The notes under the pieces were generated by a model. The model searched no databases. It had not been told where the DNA came from and saw only the letters and a list, made by a program, of their open reading frames with translations. From JALORV01 sp963769745 (GTDB lineage Bacteria > Pseudomonadota > Gammaproteobacteria > Burkholderiales > Burkholderiaceae_F): a stretch of 64,000 nucleotides of DNA. The stretch lies in the NCBI GenBank assembly GCA_963769745.1, contig CAVYNB010000020.1:1-64000 (forward strand), read 5' to 3'. Every line of letters begins with the position of its first letter. The stretch's first letter is position 1. A program made the translations under genes and the position numbers. Shown here one piece after another: positions 17,459 to 26,857 of this stretch.

Positions 17459-18712
17459 CTAGACCTCCAGCAGCAGACGCGCGGGATCTTCCAGCGCTTC
17501 CTTCATCGTGACCAGTGACAGCACTGCCTCGCGACCATCGATGATGCGGTGGTCGTACGACATCGCCAGGTAGTTCATCGGACGTACCACGATCTGTCCA
17601 TTCTCGACCACGGCGCGGTCCTTGGTCGCGTGCACGCCCAGGATGGCCGACTGCGGCGGATTGATGATCGGCGTCGACAGCATCGACCCGAAGACACCGC
17701 CGTTGGATATCGAGAAGGTGCCGCCGGTGAGTTCCTCGAGCGCGAGCTTGCCTTCGCCGGCGCGCTTGCCGAAGTCGGCGATCTTCTTTTCGATGTCGGA
17801 GAACGTCATCTGGTCGGCATCGCGCAGGATCGGCACCACCAGGCCGCGCGGCGAACCGACCGCGATGCCGATGTCGAAGTAGCCGTGATAAACGATGTCG
17901 TTGCCGTCGATCGACGCATTGATGACCGGGTACTTCTTCAGCGCCGCCACCGCGGCCTTGACGAAGAACGACATGAAGCCAAGCTTCACGCCATGCTCCT
18001 TCTCGAAACGGTCCTTGTAGCGATTGCGCATTTCCATCAGCGGCGCCATGTTGACCTCGTTGAACGTGGTCAGGATCGCCGCCGTCGACTGCGATTGAAC
18101 AAGGCGCTCGGCCACCCGCTGGCGCAATCGCGACATCGGCACGCGCTGCTCCGGCCGGTCGGCGAGTGACGAGAAGTCGATCGGTGCTTTGACTTCCGGA
18201 AGCAAGGGCCGCGCCGCCGGCGCGGCCGCTGCGGGAGCCGGCGCAGGAGCTGCGCGCGCCTGCGTGCCCGCCGCGAGTGCGCCGAGCACGTCGCCCTTGG
18301 TCACGCGGCCGTCCTTTCCGGTCCCGGCGACCTGTCCGGACGCCAGTCCGGCGTCGGCCATCAGCTTCGCCGCGGCCGGCATGGCCACCCCCGCTGCTCC
18401 GGACGCCGCCGCCGCGGCCGCCTTCGCTACGGCAGGCGCCGGGCTCGCGGGCGCAGCCGCGGCCCCCTTGGCGTCGGTGTCGATCGTCGCGATGACCTCG
18501 CCCGACACCACCGTAGTGCCATCGCCCTTGATGATCTGGCCGAGCGCCCCGCTCGACGGCGCCGGCACTTCCAGCACGACCTTGTCGGTCTCGATCTCGA
18601 TCAGGATCTCGTCGGCGACAACCGCGTCGCCGGGCTTCTTCTTCCACTGCAGCATCGTGGCTTCAGCGACCGATTCCGACAGCTGCGGTACCTTGACTTC
18701 TACTATTGCCAT
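17459..18712 (-). CDS. odhB: dihydrolipoyllysine succinyltransferase (E2 of 2-oxoglutarate dehydrogenase)
   Basis: OdhB/SucB transfers succinyl from lipoate to CoA and forms the core of the Odh complex. The 417-residue protein has one lipoyl domain (lipoylated Lys44 in IEIETDKVVLEV), an Ala/Pro linker, a peripheral-subunit-binding domain (AAAKLMADAGLASGQVAGTG, GRVTKGDVLG) and the acyltransferase domain with MSRLRQRVAERLVQSQ, ISNGGVFGSMLSTPI and the catalytic LAMSYDHRIIDGREAV (His and Asp). Length fits the E2o class with a single lipoyl domain. It lies 116 bp downstream of odhA. Confidence 0.95.
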   Translation of the reverse strand: MAIVEVKVPQLSESVAEATMLQWKKKPGDAVVADEILIEIETDKVVLEVPAPSSGALGQIIKGDGTTVVSGEVIATIDTDAKGAAAAPASPAPAVAKAAAAAASGAAGVAMPAAAKLMADAGLASGQVAGTGKDGRVTKGDVLGALAAGTQARAAPAPAPAAAAPAARPLLPEVKAPIDFSSLADRPEQRVPMSRLRQRVAERLVQSQSTAAILTTFNEVNMAPLMEMRNRYKDRFEKEHGVKLGFMSFFVKAAVAALKKYPVINASIDGNDIVYHGYFDIGIAVGSPRGLVVPILRDADQMTFSDIEKKIADFGKRAGEGKLALEELTGGTFSISNGGVFGSMLSTPIINPPQSAILGVHATKDRAVVENGQIVVRPMNYLAMSYDHRIIDGREAVLSLVTMKEALEDPARLLLEV

Positions 18713-18828
18713 TTTCTTCCTGGCTCCGATGAGGGACGCGAGCGGTTCCGGGTTTCGCCGCGCGAGTCAGGCGGCAGGCCGCCGGGTCGTGCGCTCGATG
18801 TTCCGGAACGCTGCGCGCGTCCGGAACG

Positions 18829-21687
18829 TTATTTGTTCAGCACGAGACCCTTGAGTTTTCCGAACGCAGTGTCGATCAACGCCTTCTGCTGCTCGACATG
18901 CTTGGCGTAGTAGCCGACCGCCGGCGATGCAGACGCAGGCCGCCCGGCATAGCCGAGCTTCTGGCCATCGGTCATGTTCTCCAGCAGGTGGTGCTGCGTG
19001 TAGAACCACGGGCCCTGGTTGGCCGGTTCGTCCTGGCACCAGACGATTTCCGTGGCCGCCGGGAACTTGCGGAACTCCGCAGCCAGCGCCTTGTGCGGGA
19101 ACGGGTACAGCTGCTCGACGCGCAACAGGGCGACGTCGTCCTCCTTGCGCTCGCTTCGCGCGTGCGCAAGGTCGTAATAGACCTTCCCCGAGCACAGCAC
19201 GATGCGCTTGACCTTTTTTGCATCGATCGTCGCGTCACGCTCGCTGATGATGGTCTGGAACTCCCCGCGCGCGAGTTCCGACAGGTCCGACGCCGCGTCC
19301 TTGTTCCGCAGCAGGGACTTCGGCGTCATGATCACCAGCGGCTTGCGGAACAGGCGAATCATCTGCCGGCGCAGCAGGTGGAAGATCTGCGCGGCCGTCG
19401 TCGGCTGGGCGATCTGCATGTTGTTGTCGGCCGCCAGCTGAAGGAAACGCTCCAGCCGCGCCGACGAATGCTCGGGTCCCTGGCCCTCGTAGCCGTGCGG
19501 CAGCATCAGCGTGAGCCCCGACTGCCGGCCCCACTTCACTTCCCCGGACGACAGGAACTGGTCGATCACCACCTGTGCGCCGTTGACGAAGTCGCCGAAC
19601 TGCGCTTCCCAGATCACCAGCGCATTCGGTTCCGCGCTGGCATAGCCGTACTCGAATGCCAGCACGGCTTCTTCCGACAGCACCGAATCGATGATCGTGA
19701 AAGGCGCCTGGGTGTCCGACACGTGCTGCAAGGGAATGAACGTGCCCTCGTCCCACTTCTCGCGCGCCTGGTCGTGGAGCACCGAATGGCGGTGGGTGAA
19801 GGTGCCGCGACCGGAGTCCTGGCCGGTGAGGCGCACGGCATAGCCACTGGCGACCAGCGACGCAAACGCGAGGTGTTCGCCCATGCCCCAGTCGAGCGGC
19901 ACCTTGCCTTCGGCCATCGCGCGTCGGTCCGCGATCACCTTCTCGACCAGCGGATGCACCTTGAAGGTCGATGGGATCGTCGTGATGCGTTCGCCGAGCC
20001 GCTTGAGCTCGGCCAATGGCACGCCGGTGTCCGCGTGGTCGGTCCACTTCCGATTCAGGAACGCCGACCAGTCGACCGCGTACTTGCTCTTGTAGTTGGT
20101 CAGCACCGGGTCCGACGTGGTGCGGCCCTCCTCCATTGCCGCCCGGTAGGCCTTGACCATCTGGTCCGGCACCTCGGCCGCGATCGTGCCCTGCGTCACC
20201 AGCTTGTCCGCATACACCTTGCGCGTGCCCGGGTGGCCGCCGATCTTCTTGTACATCAGCGGTTGCGTGACGGCCGGCGTGTCCTGTTCGTTGTGACCAA
20301 GCCGGCGGAAGCAGACGATGTCGAGCACGACGTCAAGGTTGAATTCCTGGCGGTAGTCCATCGCCAGCTGCGTGAGGAAAACCACCGCCTCCGGGTCGTC
20401 GCCGTTCACATGGAAGACCGGCGCCTCGATCATCTTGACGACGTCGGAACAGTAGATCGTCGAGCGCGAGTCGCGCGGGTCGGAGGTCGTGAACCCGATC
20501 TGGTTGTTGATGACAATGTGAATCGTGCCGCCGGTACCGTAGCCACGCGTCTGCGCCAGGTTCAGCGTTTCCATGACGACGCCCTGGCCGGCGAAGGCGG
20601 CATCGCCGTGCACCAGCACCGGCAGCACCTCGTCGCCCGACTCGTCGCCGCGGCGTTCCTGTCGAGCACGCACCGAGCCCTCGACCACCGGATTGACGAT
20701 CTCGAGGTGCGACGGATTGAACGCGAGCGACAGGTGCACCGGCCCGCCCGGGGTCGGGATGTCGCTCGAAAACCCCATGTGGTACTTGACGTCGCCCGCC
20801 GGCAGGTCGGAGCCGGGCTTGCCCTCGAATTCGGCGAACAGTTCCTTCGGCATCTTGCCGAGCGTGTTGACCAGCACGTTGAGGCGGCCACGGTGCGCCA
20901 TGCCGATGACGATCTCCTCGACGCCCTTCGAGCCGGCGCGCTGGATCAGTTCGTCCATCGCGGCAATGAAGGTCTCACCGCCCTCCAGCGAGAAGCGCTT
21001 CTGCCCGACGTACTTCGTGTGCAGGAAGCGCTCGAGGCCCTCGGCGGCGGTCACCCGCTCGAGGATGTGCATCTTGTCTTCGGCACCGAACGTCGGCGTC
21101 GAGCGCACGGACTCGAGCCGTTGCTGGATCCAGCGCTTCTGCGCGGGATCGGAGATGTACATGTACTCGGCGCCGATGCTGCCGCAGTAAGTCTGGCGCA
21201 GCGCGGTGATGATCTCGCGCAGCGTCATCTGTTCCTGCCCGAAGTACGTGTTGGACGCCGAAAAGACGGTGTCCATGTCGGCTTCGGTCAGGTCATAGAA
21301 CGCGGGTTCGAGCTCCGGAATCGACGGCCGTTCCTGCCGCTGCAACGGATCGAGATTGGCCCAGCGGTTGCCGAGGTAGCGATAGGCCGCGATGATCGAC
21401 TGGACATGGACCTGCTTGCGCGCCACCGACAGGTCGGTCGGCGCCACCTTCGGCTGGAAGGCACCGGCCTTGGCGCGCTGGGCGAAGGACTCGACGATCG
21501 GCGCGTGCGCGACATCGCGCGAATTCGGCGAGCCATCGGCCGCCGGCACGAGTTGCATCTGATCGAAATAGGCGCGCCATTTTTCCGGCACCGAGCCGGG
21601 GTTGTCGAGGTAACGCTCGTAGAGTTCCTCGACGTACGGCGCATTGCCGCCGAACAGGTACGAGTTGACCTGGAACTGTCGCATCAT
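18829..21687 (-). CDS. odhA: 2-oxoglutarate dehydrogenase E1 component
   Basis: OdhA decarboxylates 2-oxoglutarate with thiamine diphosphate and succinylates the lipoyl group of OdhB. The 952-residue protein shows the E1o N-terminal segment (SYLFGGNAPYVEELYERYL), IGMAHRGRLNVLVNTLGKMP, FNPSHLEIVNPVVEGSVRAR, the TPP-site VLVHGDAAFAGQGVV, INNQIGFTTSDPRDSRST, FRRLGHNEQDTPAVTQP and the C-terminal WCQDEPANQGPW. A GGTG-type ribosome site lies just upstream of the ATG. The length is normal (about 930-960). It heads odhA-odhB-lpd and diverges from the ferredoxin-linked 2-oxoacid oxidoreductase cluster across 289 bp. Confidence 0.96.
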   Translation of the reverse strand: MMRQFQVNSYLFGGNAPYVEELYERYLDNPGSVPEKWRAYFDQMQLVPAADGSPNSRDVAHAPIVESFAQRAKAGAFQPKVAPTDLSVARKQVHVQSIIAAYRYLGNRWANLDPLQRQERPSIPELEPAFYDLTEADMDTVFSASNTYFGQEQMTLREIITALRQTYCGSIGAEYMYISDPAQKRWIQQRLESVRSTPTFGAEDKMHILERVTAAEGLERFLHTKYVGQKRFSLEGGETFIAAMDELIQRAGSKGVEEIVIGMAHRGRLNVLVNTLGKMPKELFAEFEGKPGSDLPAGDVKYHMGFSSDIPTPGGPVHLSLAFNPSHLEIVNPVVEGSVRARQERRGDESGDEVLPVLVHGDAAFAGQGVVMETLNLAQTRGYGTGGTIHIVINNQIGFTTSDPRDSRSTIYCSDVVKMIEAPVFHVNGDDPEAVVFLTQLAMDYRQEFNLDVVLDIVCFRRLGHNEQDTPAVTQPLMYKKIGGHPGTRKVYADKLVTQGTIAAEVPDQMVKAYRAAMEEGRTTSDPVLTNYKSKYAVDWSAFLNRKWTDHADTGVPLAELKRLGERITTIPSTFKVHPLVEKVIADRRAMAEGKVPLDWGMGEHLAFASLVASGYAVRLTGQDSGRGTFTHRHSVLHDQAREKWDEGTFIPLQHVSDTQAPFTIIDSVLSEEAVLAFEYGYASAEPNALVIWEAQFGDFVNGAQVVIDQFLSSGEVKWGRQSGLTLMLPHGYEGQGPEHSSARLERFLQLAADNNMQIAQPTTAAQIFHLLRRQMIRLFRKPLVIMTPKSLLRNKDAASDLSELARGEFQTIISERDATIDAKKVKRIVLCSGKVYYDLAHARSERKEDDVALLRVEQLYPFPHKALAAEFRKFPAATEIVWCQDEPANQGPWFYTQHHLLENMTDGQKLGYAGRPASASPAVGYYAKHVEQQKALIDTAFGKLKGLVLNK

Positions 21688-21976
21688 CGGTCCATCACCT
21701 TTCAGAACGAGTTTCTCGTTGAAGATGCCCGGTCGCTCCGCCCTGCGGCGCTGCGCTCCCGGCGACGGCCCGACCGGATTCCGGTACGACCATCGAGTCT
21801 GTCGGCCGCAGGCCTGGGGCCTGGCGACAAGCGCGGGATGCTACCACCGGGAAACCGGATTTCGAACGTTTGTGTCCAATGCGACGCATCGTTTTCTCGA
21901 AGTGCCCAGCCCGCCTGCAGCGGAATACACTGCCGCCACATCATGACTCGCCGCCAAGACGGTGAGGAGGAGACAC
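21688..21976. promoter_or_regulatory. shared divergent intergenic region, odhA versus ferredoxin-linked kor cluster
   Basis: This 289-bp gap must hold the promoters of both the leftward odhA-odhB-lpd operon and the rightward flavoprotein-korA-korB set. I see no convincing sigma-70 hexamer pair or strong palindrome, and no gene. A strong GGAGGAG ribosome site sits at its right end just before the GTG at 21977. The regulatory role is inferred from layout only. Confidence 0.45.
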
Positions 21977-23797
21977 GTGCAAGCGACGGATATCCGTCGT
22001 CCCGACCACTTTCATCGGGTCGTGGACTGCCAGTGGGCCTGCCCCGCGCATACCCCTGTTCCCGAGTACATCCGCCTGATCGCCGGCGGGCGTTTCGCCG
22101 ACGCCTACATGGTCAACTGGAAGTCGAATGTCTTCCCGGGCATTCTCGGGCGGACCTGCGACCGGCCGTGTGAACCGGCCTGCCGGCGCGGGCGCGTCGA
22201 GGAAAACCAGGTTGCCCGACCCGAGCCCGTGGCGATCTGTCGTCTCAAGCGCGTCGCGGCCGACTTCAAGGAGGACATCCGGCCGCGCATGCCACGGCGG
22301 CGCGTGCCGATGAATGGAAAGCGCGTGGCCTGCATCGGCGCCGGCCCGGCTTCGCTGACCGTCGCGCGCGACCTTGCCCCTCTTGGTTACGAGGTCATTG
22401 TGTTCGACCAGGACCCCAAGGCCGGCGGAATGATCCGTACCCAGATTCCCCGCTTCCGCTTACCCGAGGAAGTCATCGACGAGGAAACCGGCTACGTGCT
22501 CGGCCTCGGCGTCGAGTTCCGCGGCGGGGTGCGCATCGATTCGATGAAGCGGCTCCTGGCCGAGAAGTACGACGCCGTGTTCGTCGGCTCGGGCGCGCCG
22601 CGCGGTCGCGACCTCGAGGTGCCCGGGCGCACGGAGGCGGCGCAGAAGATCCATGTCGGCATCGACTGGCTCTCGTCCGTGTCCTTCGGGCACGTCACCA
22701 CGGTTGGCAAGCGCGTCATCGTGCTCGGCGGCGGCAATACGGCAATGGACTGCTGCCGGACCGCGAAGCGCCTGGGCGGCGAGGACGTCAAGGTGATCGT
22801 CCGATCAGGGTTCGACGAGATGAAGGCGTCGCCGTGGGAGAAGGAAGACGCGCAGCACGAGGGCATCCCCATCCTCAACTTCCTGGTACCCAGGGCATTC
22901 CTGCACGACAACGGCCGACTGACCGGCATGAGCTTCGAGAAGGTCAAGGCGGTGTACGACGACAAGGGCCGACGCACGCTCGTGCCGACCGGCGAGCCCG
23001 ATGAGCAGTTCGACTGCGACGAAGTGCTGGTCGCTGTCGGCCAGGAAAACTCCTTCCCGTGGATCGAACGCGATGCCGGCATCGATTTCGACAAGTCCGG
23101 CATGCCGGTACTCGACCGCGTAACACTGCAGTCGTCGCGCCGCGACGTGTTCTTCGGCGGCGATGCGGCGCTGGGCCCGAAGAACATCATCTGGGCCGTC
23201 GCGCAGGGCCACGATGCGGCGATTTCGATCGACAAGTTCCTGCACGGCGAGGATGTGCGCGAGCGCCCGGCGCCCGGCGTGACGCTGCTGTCGCAGAAAA
23301 TGGGCATCCACGAGTGGAGCTACGACAACGAGGTCGCACCCGATGCTCGCTTCAAGGTTCCCTGGCGCGACGTCAACCAGGCGCTGCGCAGCATCAAGGT
23401 GGAAGTCGAACTCGGATTCGACGTCAAGACCGCGTGGAAGGAAGCGCAGCGCTGCCTGAACTGCGATGTCCAGACCGTCTTCGCCGCGTCGCTTTGCATC
23501 GAGTGCGATGCCTGTGTCGACATCTGCCCGACCGACTGCATCACGTTCACGGCCAACGGCGACGAGGCCGAACTGCGGACTCGGCTGCGCCGGCCGGCGG
23601 TGAATCCGGAACAGCCGCTCTATGTCTCGACCGAACTCAAGACCGGCCGCGTGATGGTCAAGGACGAAGACGTCTGCCTGCACTGCGGGCTGTGCGCCGA
23701 GCGCTGTCCGACCGGCGCCTGGGACATGCAGAAGTTCCTGCTCGAACTGACGCCGGCCGGTCGTGGCTGTCGCACGCCTCACCGGGAAGCTGCCTGA
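21977..23797 (+). CDS. GltD-type FAD/NAD(P) oxidoreductase fused to a 2[4Fe-4S] ferredoxin domain
   Basis: The 606-residue protein resembles the small subunit of glutamate synthase. An N-terminal Fe-S region carries Cys18, Cys22, Cys61, Cys65 and Cys69 (CQWACP, CDRPCEPAC), followed by FAD-binding CIGAGPASLTVARDL and NAD(P)-binding VLGGGNTAMDCC. Unlike GltD, the C-terminus adds a ferredoxin domain with two complete motifs, Cys507/510/513/517 and Cys567/570/573/577 (CIECDACVDIC, CLHCGLCAERC). It overlaps korA by one base. Flavo-Fe-S proteins of this type could move electrons between ferredoxin-type clusters and NADP(H); the 2-oxoglutarate:NADP+ oxidoreductase known from aromatic-degrading Azoarcus/Thauera is the closest precedent. 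GTG at 21977 is preferred over 21962 because of a GGAGGAG site. Confidence 0.82.
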   Translation: MQATDIRRPDHFHRVVDCQWACPAHTPVPEYIRLIAGGRFADAYMVNWKSNVFPGILGRTCDRPCEPACRRGRVEENQVARPEPVAICRLKRVAADFKEDIRPRMPRRRVPMNGKRVACIGAGPASLTVARDLAPLGYEVIVFDQDPKAGGMIRTQIPRFRLPEEVIDEETGYVLGLGVEFRGGVRIDSMKRLLAEKYDAVFVGSGAPRGRDLEVPGRTEAAQKIHVGIDWLSSVSFGHVTTVGKRVIVLGGGNTAMDCCRTAKRLGGEDVKVIVRSGFDEMKASPWEKEDAQHEGIPILNFLVPRAFLHDNGRLTGMSFEKVKAVYDDKGRRTLVPTGEPDEQFDCDEVLVAVGQENSFPWIERDAGIDFDKSGMPVLDRVTLQSSRRDVFFGGDAALGPKNIIWAVAQGHDAAISIDKFLHGEDVRERPAPGVTLLSQKMGIHEWSYDNEVAPDARFKVPWRDVNQALRSIKVEVELGFDVKTAWKEAQRCLNCDVQTVFAASLCIECDACVDICPTDCITFTANGDEAELRTRLRRPAVNPEQPLYVSTELKTGRVMVKDEDVCLHCGLCAERCPTGAWDMQKFLLELTPAGRGCRTPHREAA

Positions 23798-25689
23798 TGG
23801 ACGCACCGACCAAGCCCCGCAGGGCGTCCGGCGCAGCCGCGTCCCGTCCGCCGCGCATCACTGCGGTCAACGACTTTGTCGTGAAGTTCGCGAACGTCAA
23901 CGGTTCGGGATCGGCCTCGGCCAACGAGATGTTCGCGCGCAGCATCCTGCGCATGGGCATACCGGTGTCCCCGCGCAACATCTTCCCGTCGAACATCCAG
24001 GGACTGCCGACCTGGTATGAGGTGCGCGTCACCGAGCAGGGACATCTCGGGCGACGCGGCGGTGTCGATCTGATGATCGCGATGAACCCGCAGACCTGGG
24101 ACAAGGATCTGCAGGAAATCGAGCCCGGTGGCTATCTGCTGTACGACTCGACGCGCCCGATGCCGGACGACCGGTTCCGCGACGACATCCATGTGATCGG
24201 CATTCCGCTGACGCAGATCGCCGCCGCGAAGTTTTCCGATGCCAAGGAACGTCAGCTGCTGAAGAACATCATGTACGTCGGCGCGCTGGCGGCCATGCTC
24301 GGCATCGATCCGGAAGTCATCGCGCAACTGCTCGGCGAGCAGTACAAGGGCAAGGACAAGCTCATCAAGCCCAACCTCGACGCGTTCATGACCGGCCTGC
24401 ACTACGGACGCGAGCATCTGGAGGATGTCGTCGGCCTGCGCATCGAAGCCAGCGACAAGGTGGGTGACCGCATCTTCGTCGAAGGCAATGCCGCCGCGGC
24501 CCTGGGTTGCGTCTACGGCGGCGCCACGGTCTGCGCGTGGTACCCGATCACGCCATCGTCGTCGCTGGCCGAGGCCTTCCAGAAGTACTGCAGCCGGTAC
24601 CGCGTCGACCGCCAGACCGGCCACAACAAGTTCGCCATCGTGCAGGCCGAGGATGAACTCGCGTCGATCGGCATGGTGATCGGCGCCTCGTGGAACGGGG
24701 CCCGCGCATTCACGGCGACGTCGGGACCCGGCATCTCGCTGATGACCGAGTTCATCGGGCTCGCGTACTTCGCGGAAGTTCCGGCCGTCATCATCGATGT
24801 GCAGCGCGGCGGTCCCTCGACCGGCATGCCGACGCGCACGCAGCAGTCCGACCTGCTCCTTTGTGCCTATGCCTCGCACGGCGACACCAAGCACGTGCTG
24901 CTCTTTCCGGAAGATCCGCACGAGTGCTTCGAGTTCGCCGCCGCGTCGCTGGATCTGGCCGAGCGCCTGCAGACGCCGATATTCCTGATGACCGATCTCG
25001 ACATCGGCATGAACCATCGGCTGTGCGCGCCGTTCAAGTGGGACGACGCGCGCCGCTACGACCGCGGCAAGGTCATGACGCCCGAGGAACTCGACTCCGG
25101 CCGGGACTTCGGCCGTTACCTGGACGTCGACGGTGACGGGATCCCGTACCGCACCCTGCCCGGCGTCCATCCGACGCGGGGCGCCTACTTCACCCGCGGC
25201 AGCACGCGCGACGCCTATGCCCGCTACTCGGAAGCGGGTCCCGATTACGTCTACAACATGGAACGGCTGCTGCGGAAGTTCGACAGCGCGAAGGCACTGG
25301 TGCCGCAGCCGATCGTGCGCAAGCCGGCTCAGAAGGCCGCCGCCGCTGTCATCTACTACGGTTCAACGGCGCCGGCAATGGACGAGGCGCTCGGCCTGCT
25401 CGAACAACAGGGCGTGCATGTTTCGCGGATGCGTCTGCGCGCGTTCCCCTTCCCCGATGACGTCGAGCGATTCATCGACGAGCACGAGACCGTGTTCATC
25501 GTCGAGCAGAACCGTGACGCGCAGATGCGGTCCCTGCTGGTCAACGAACTCGAGATCGACCCGGCCCGGCTGATGCCGATACTGCACTTCGACGGCACGC
25601 CGATCACCGCGCGCTTCATCGTGCAGGCGATCGGCGATCGCATCAAGGCACACAACGTCCGCCCGTTGAAGAGCGGCAAGGCTGCATGA
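23797..25689 (+). CDS. korA: 2-oxoacid:ferredoxin oxidoreductase alpha subunit with fused gamma domain (set 1)
   Basis: This enzyme class oxidatively decarboxylates a 2-oxoacid to acyl-CoA and reduces ferredoxin. The 630-residue subunit has an N-terminal gamma domain (VVKFANVNGSGSASANEMFA, about residues 25-210) and an alpha domain from about residue 225 with GNAAAALGCVYGG, CAWYPITPSSSLAEAF, VQAEDELASIGMVIGASWNG, ATSGPGISLM and QRGGPSTGMPTRTQQSD. The fused gamma-alpha form is typical of KorA. It overlaps the flavoprotein gene by one base, and korB follows 7 bp later. 2-oxoglutarate as substrate is inferred from similarity to Kor-type sequences and the TCA setting; pyruvate or a branched oxoacid cannot be excluded. 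Confidence 0.88.
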   Translation: MDAPTKPRRASGAAASRPPRITAVNDFVVKFANVNGSGSASANEMFARSILRMGIPVSPRNIFPSNIQGLPTWYEVRVTEQGHLGRRGGVDLMIAMNPQTWDKDLQEIEPGGYLLYDSTRPMPDDRFRDDIHVIGIPLTQIAAAKFSDAKERQLLKNIMYVGALAAMLGIDPEVIAQLLGEQYKGKDKLIKPNLDAFMTGLHYGREHLEDVVGLRIEASDKVGDRIFVEGNAAAALGCVYGGATVCAWYPITPSSSLAEAFQKYCSRYRVDRQTGHNKFAIVQAEDELASIGMVIGASWNGARAFTATSGPGISLMTEFIGLAYFAEVPAVIIDVQRGGPSTGMPTRTQQSDLLLCAYASHGDTKHVLLFPEDPHECFEFAAASLDLAERLQTPIFLMTDLDIGMNHRLCAPFKWDDARRYDRGKVMTPEELDSGRDFGRYLDVDGDGIPYRTLPGVHPTRGAYFTRGSTRDAYARYSEAGPDYVYNMERLLRKFDSAKALVPQPIVRKPAQKAAAAVIYYGSTAPAMDEALGLLEQQGVHVSRMRLRAFPFPDDVERFIDEHETVFIVEQNRDAQMRSLLVNELEIDPARLMPILHFDGTPITARFIVQAIGDRIKAHNVRPLKSGKAA

Positions 25690-25696
25690 GCCCGAC

Positions 25697-26752
25697 ATGA
25701 CCTATCTCGCCAAGCCAAAGCTGCGTCACCCCACCCTGCCGATCAATCGCCTCGGCTACACGCGGCGCGACTACGAAGGCAAGATCTCGACACTGTGCGC
25801 CGGCTGCGGCCACGATTCGATCTCCGCGGCGATCATCCAGGCGTGCTGGGAACTCGAGATCGAACCGCACCGGGTCGCCAAACTCTCGGGCATCGGTTGT
25901 TCGTCCAAGACCCCGGACTATTTCCTCGGCAACTCGCACGGATTCAATTCGGTCCACGGCCGCATGCCATCGGTGCTCACCGGCGCCAACCTGGCGAACC
26001 GCGACCTGATCTACCTCGGCGTGTCCGGTGACGGCGACTCGGCTTCCATCGGCCTCGGCCAGTTCGCGCACATGGTCCGGCGCGGCGTCAACATGACCTA
26101 CATCGTCGAGAACAACGGTGTGTACGGCCTGACCAAGGGACAGTTTTCCGCCACGGCCGATCGCGGCTCGAAGTCCAAGCGTGGCGCTGTCAATCGCGAC
26201 GCTGCAATCGACCTGGTGTCGCTCGCGATCCAGCTCGGCATCACCTATGTCGCGCGCAGCTTCTCCGGCGACAAGGATCAGCTCGTGCCGCTGATCAAGG
26301 GCGCGCTGCACCACAGCGGCACGGCACTGATCGATGTCCTCAGCCCGTGTGTCGCCTTCAACAATCATGCCGGCAGCACCAAGAGTTATGACTACGTGCG
26401 CGCGCATAACGATGCGGTCAATCGTCTCGACTTCATGCCCCGCCGCGAAGTCATCACCGCCGCCTACGAACCCGGAGAAGTCATCGAGATCACGCAGCAT
26501 GACGGCAGCCAGCTGCGGCTGCGCAAGCTGCATGACGGCTACGACCCCGGCGACCGGCTGGCCGCGATCAGTCATATCCATGCGCACCAGGAGCGCGGCG
26601 AGATCGTCACGGGGCTGTTGTTCGTCGATCCCGCCGCCGATGACCTGCATGACCACCTGAACACCGTGGCCACACCGCTCAATCGACTGGTCGAAGCGGA
26701 TCTGTGTCCCGGAGCCGCGGCGCTTGCGGCGCTGAACACCGAGCTCAGCTAG
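25697..26752 (+). CDS. korB: 2-oxoacid:ferredoxin oxidoreductase beta subunit (set 1)
   Basis: The beta subunit binds thiamine diphosphate and one [4Fe-4S] cluster. The 351-residue protein has cluster cysteines Cys34 and Cys37 (LCAGCGHD), Cys68 (GIGCSS) and one near residue 214 (LSPCVAFNN). The TPP/Mg motif is GVSGDGDSASIG followed by ENNGVYGLTKGQFSATA. All catalytic features are intact. It is directly downstream of korA. Its stop codon lies inside a 16-bp palindrome (26747-26762). Confidence 0.9.
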   Translation: MTYLAKPKLRHPTLPINRLGYTRRDYEGKISTLCAGCGHDSISAAIIQACWELEIEPHRVAKLSGIGCSSKTPDYFLGNSHGFNSVHGRMPSVLTGANLANRDLIYLGVSGDGDSASIGLGQFAHMVRRGVNMTYIVENNGVYGLTKGQFSATADRGSKSKRGAVNRDAAIDLVSLAIQLGITYVARSFSGDKDQLVPLIKGALHHSGTALIDVLSPCVAFNNHAGSTKSYDYVRAHNDAVNRLDFMPRREVITAAYEPGEVIEITQHDGSQLRLRKLHDGYDPGDRLAAISHIHAHQERGEIVTGLLFVDPAADDLHDHLNTVATPLNRLVEADLCPGAAALAALNTELS

Positions 26753-26762
26753 GGCCCTAGCT
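26747..26762. repeat. 16-bp perfect palindrome overlapping the korB stop
   Basis: The sequence AGCTAGGGCCCTAGCT is fully self-complementary and contains the korB stop codon TAG. It could be a protein-binding site, a restriction-like palindrome, or chance. There is no spacer to form a good hairpin loop and no T-run. Confidence 0.5.
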
Positions 26763-26857
26763 CTGCAAACCGCGCCGCAGGGACGGCACTACGCGCCGCG
26801 GTAAGCTCGCGTCGTCGTCTCCGGTCACCGGCGGACGTCAACCCGGCGGAGCCGCCA

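Noticed and set aside
18898..22173. An open frame of 1,091 codons antisense to odhA
   Set aside because: Long antisense frames are expected in GC-rich coding DNA with strong third-position bias. The translation is His/Arg/Asp/Val-rich with no family features, while odhA on the other strand is textbook.
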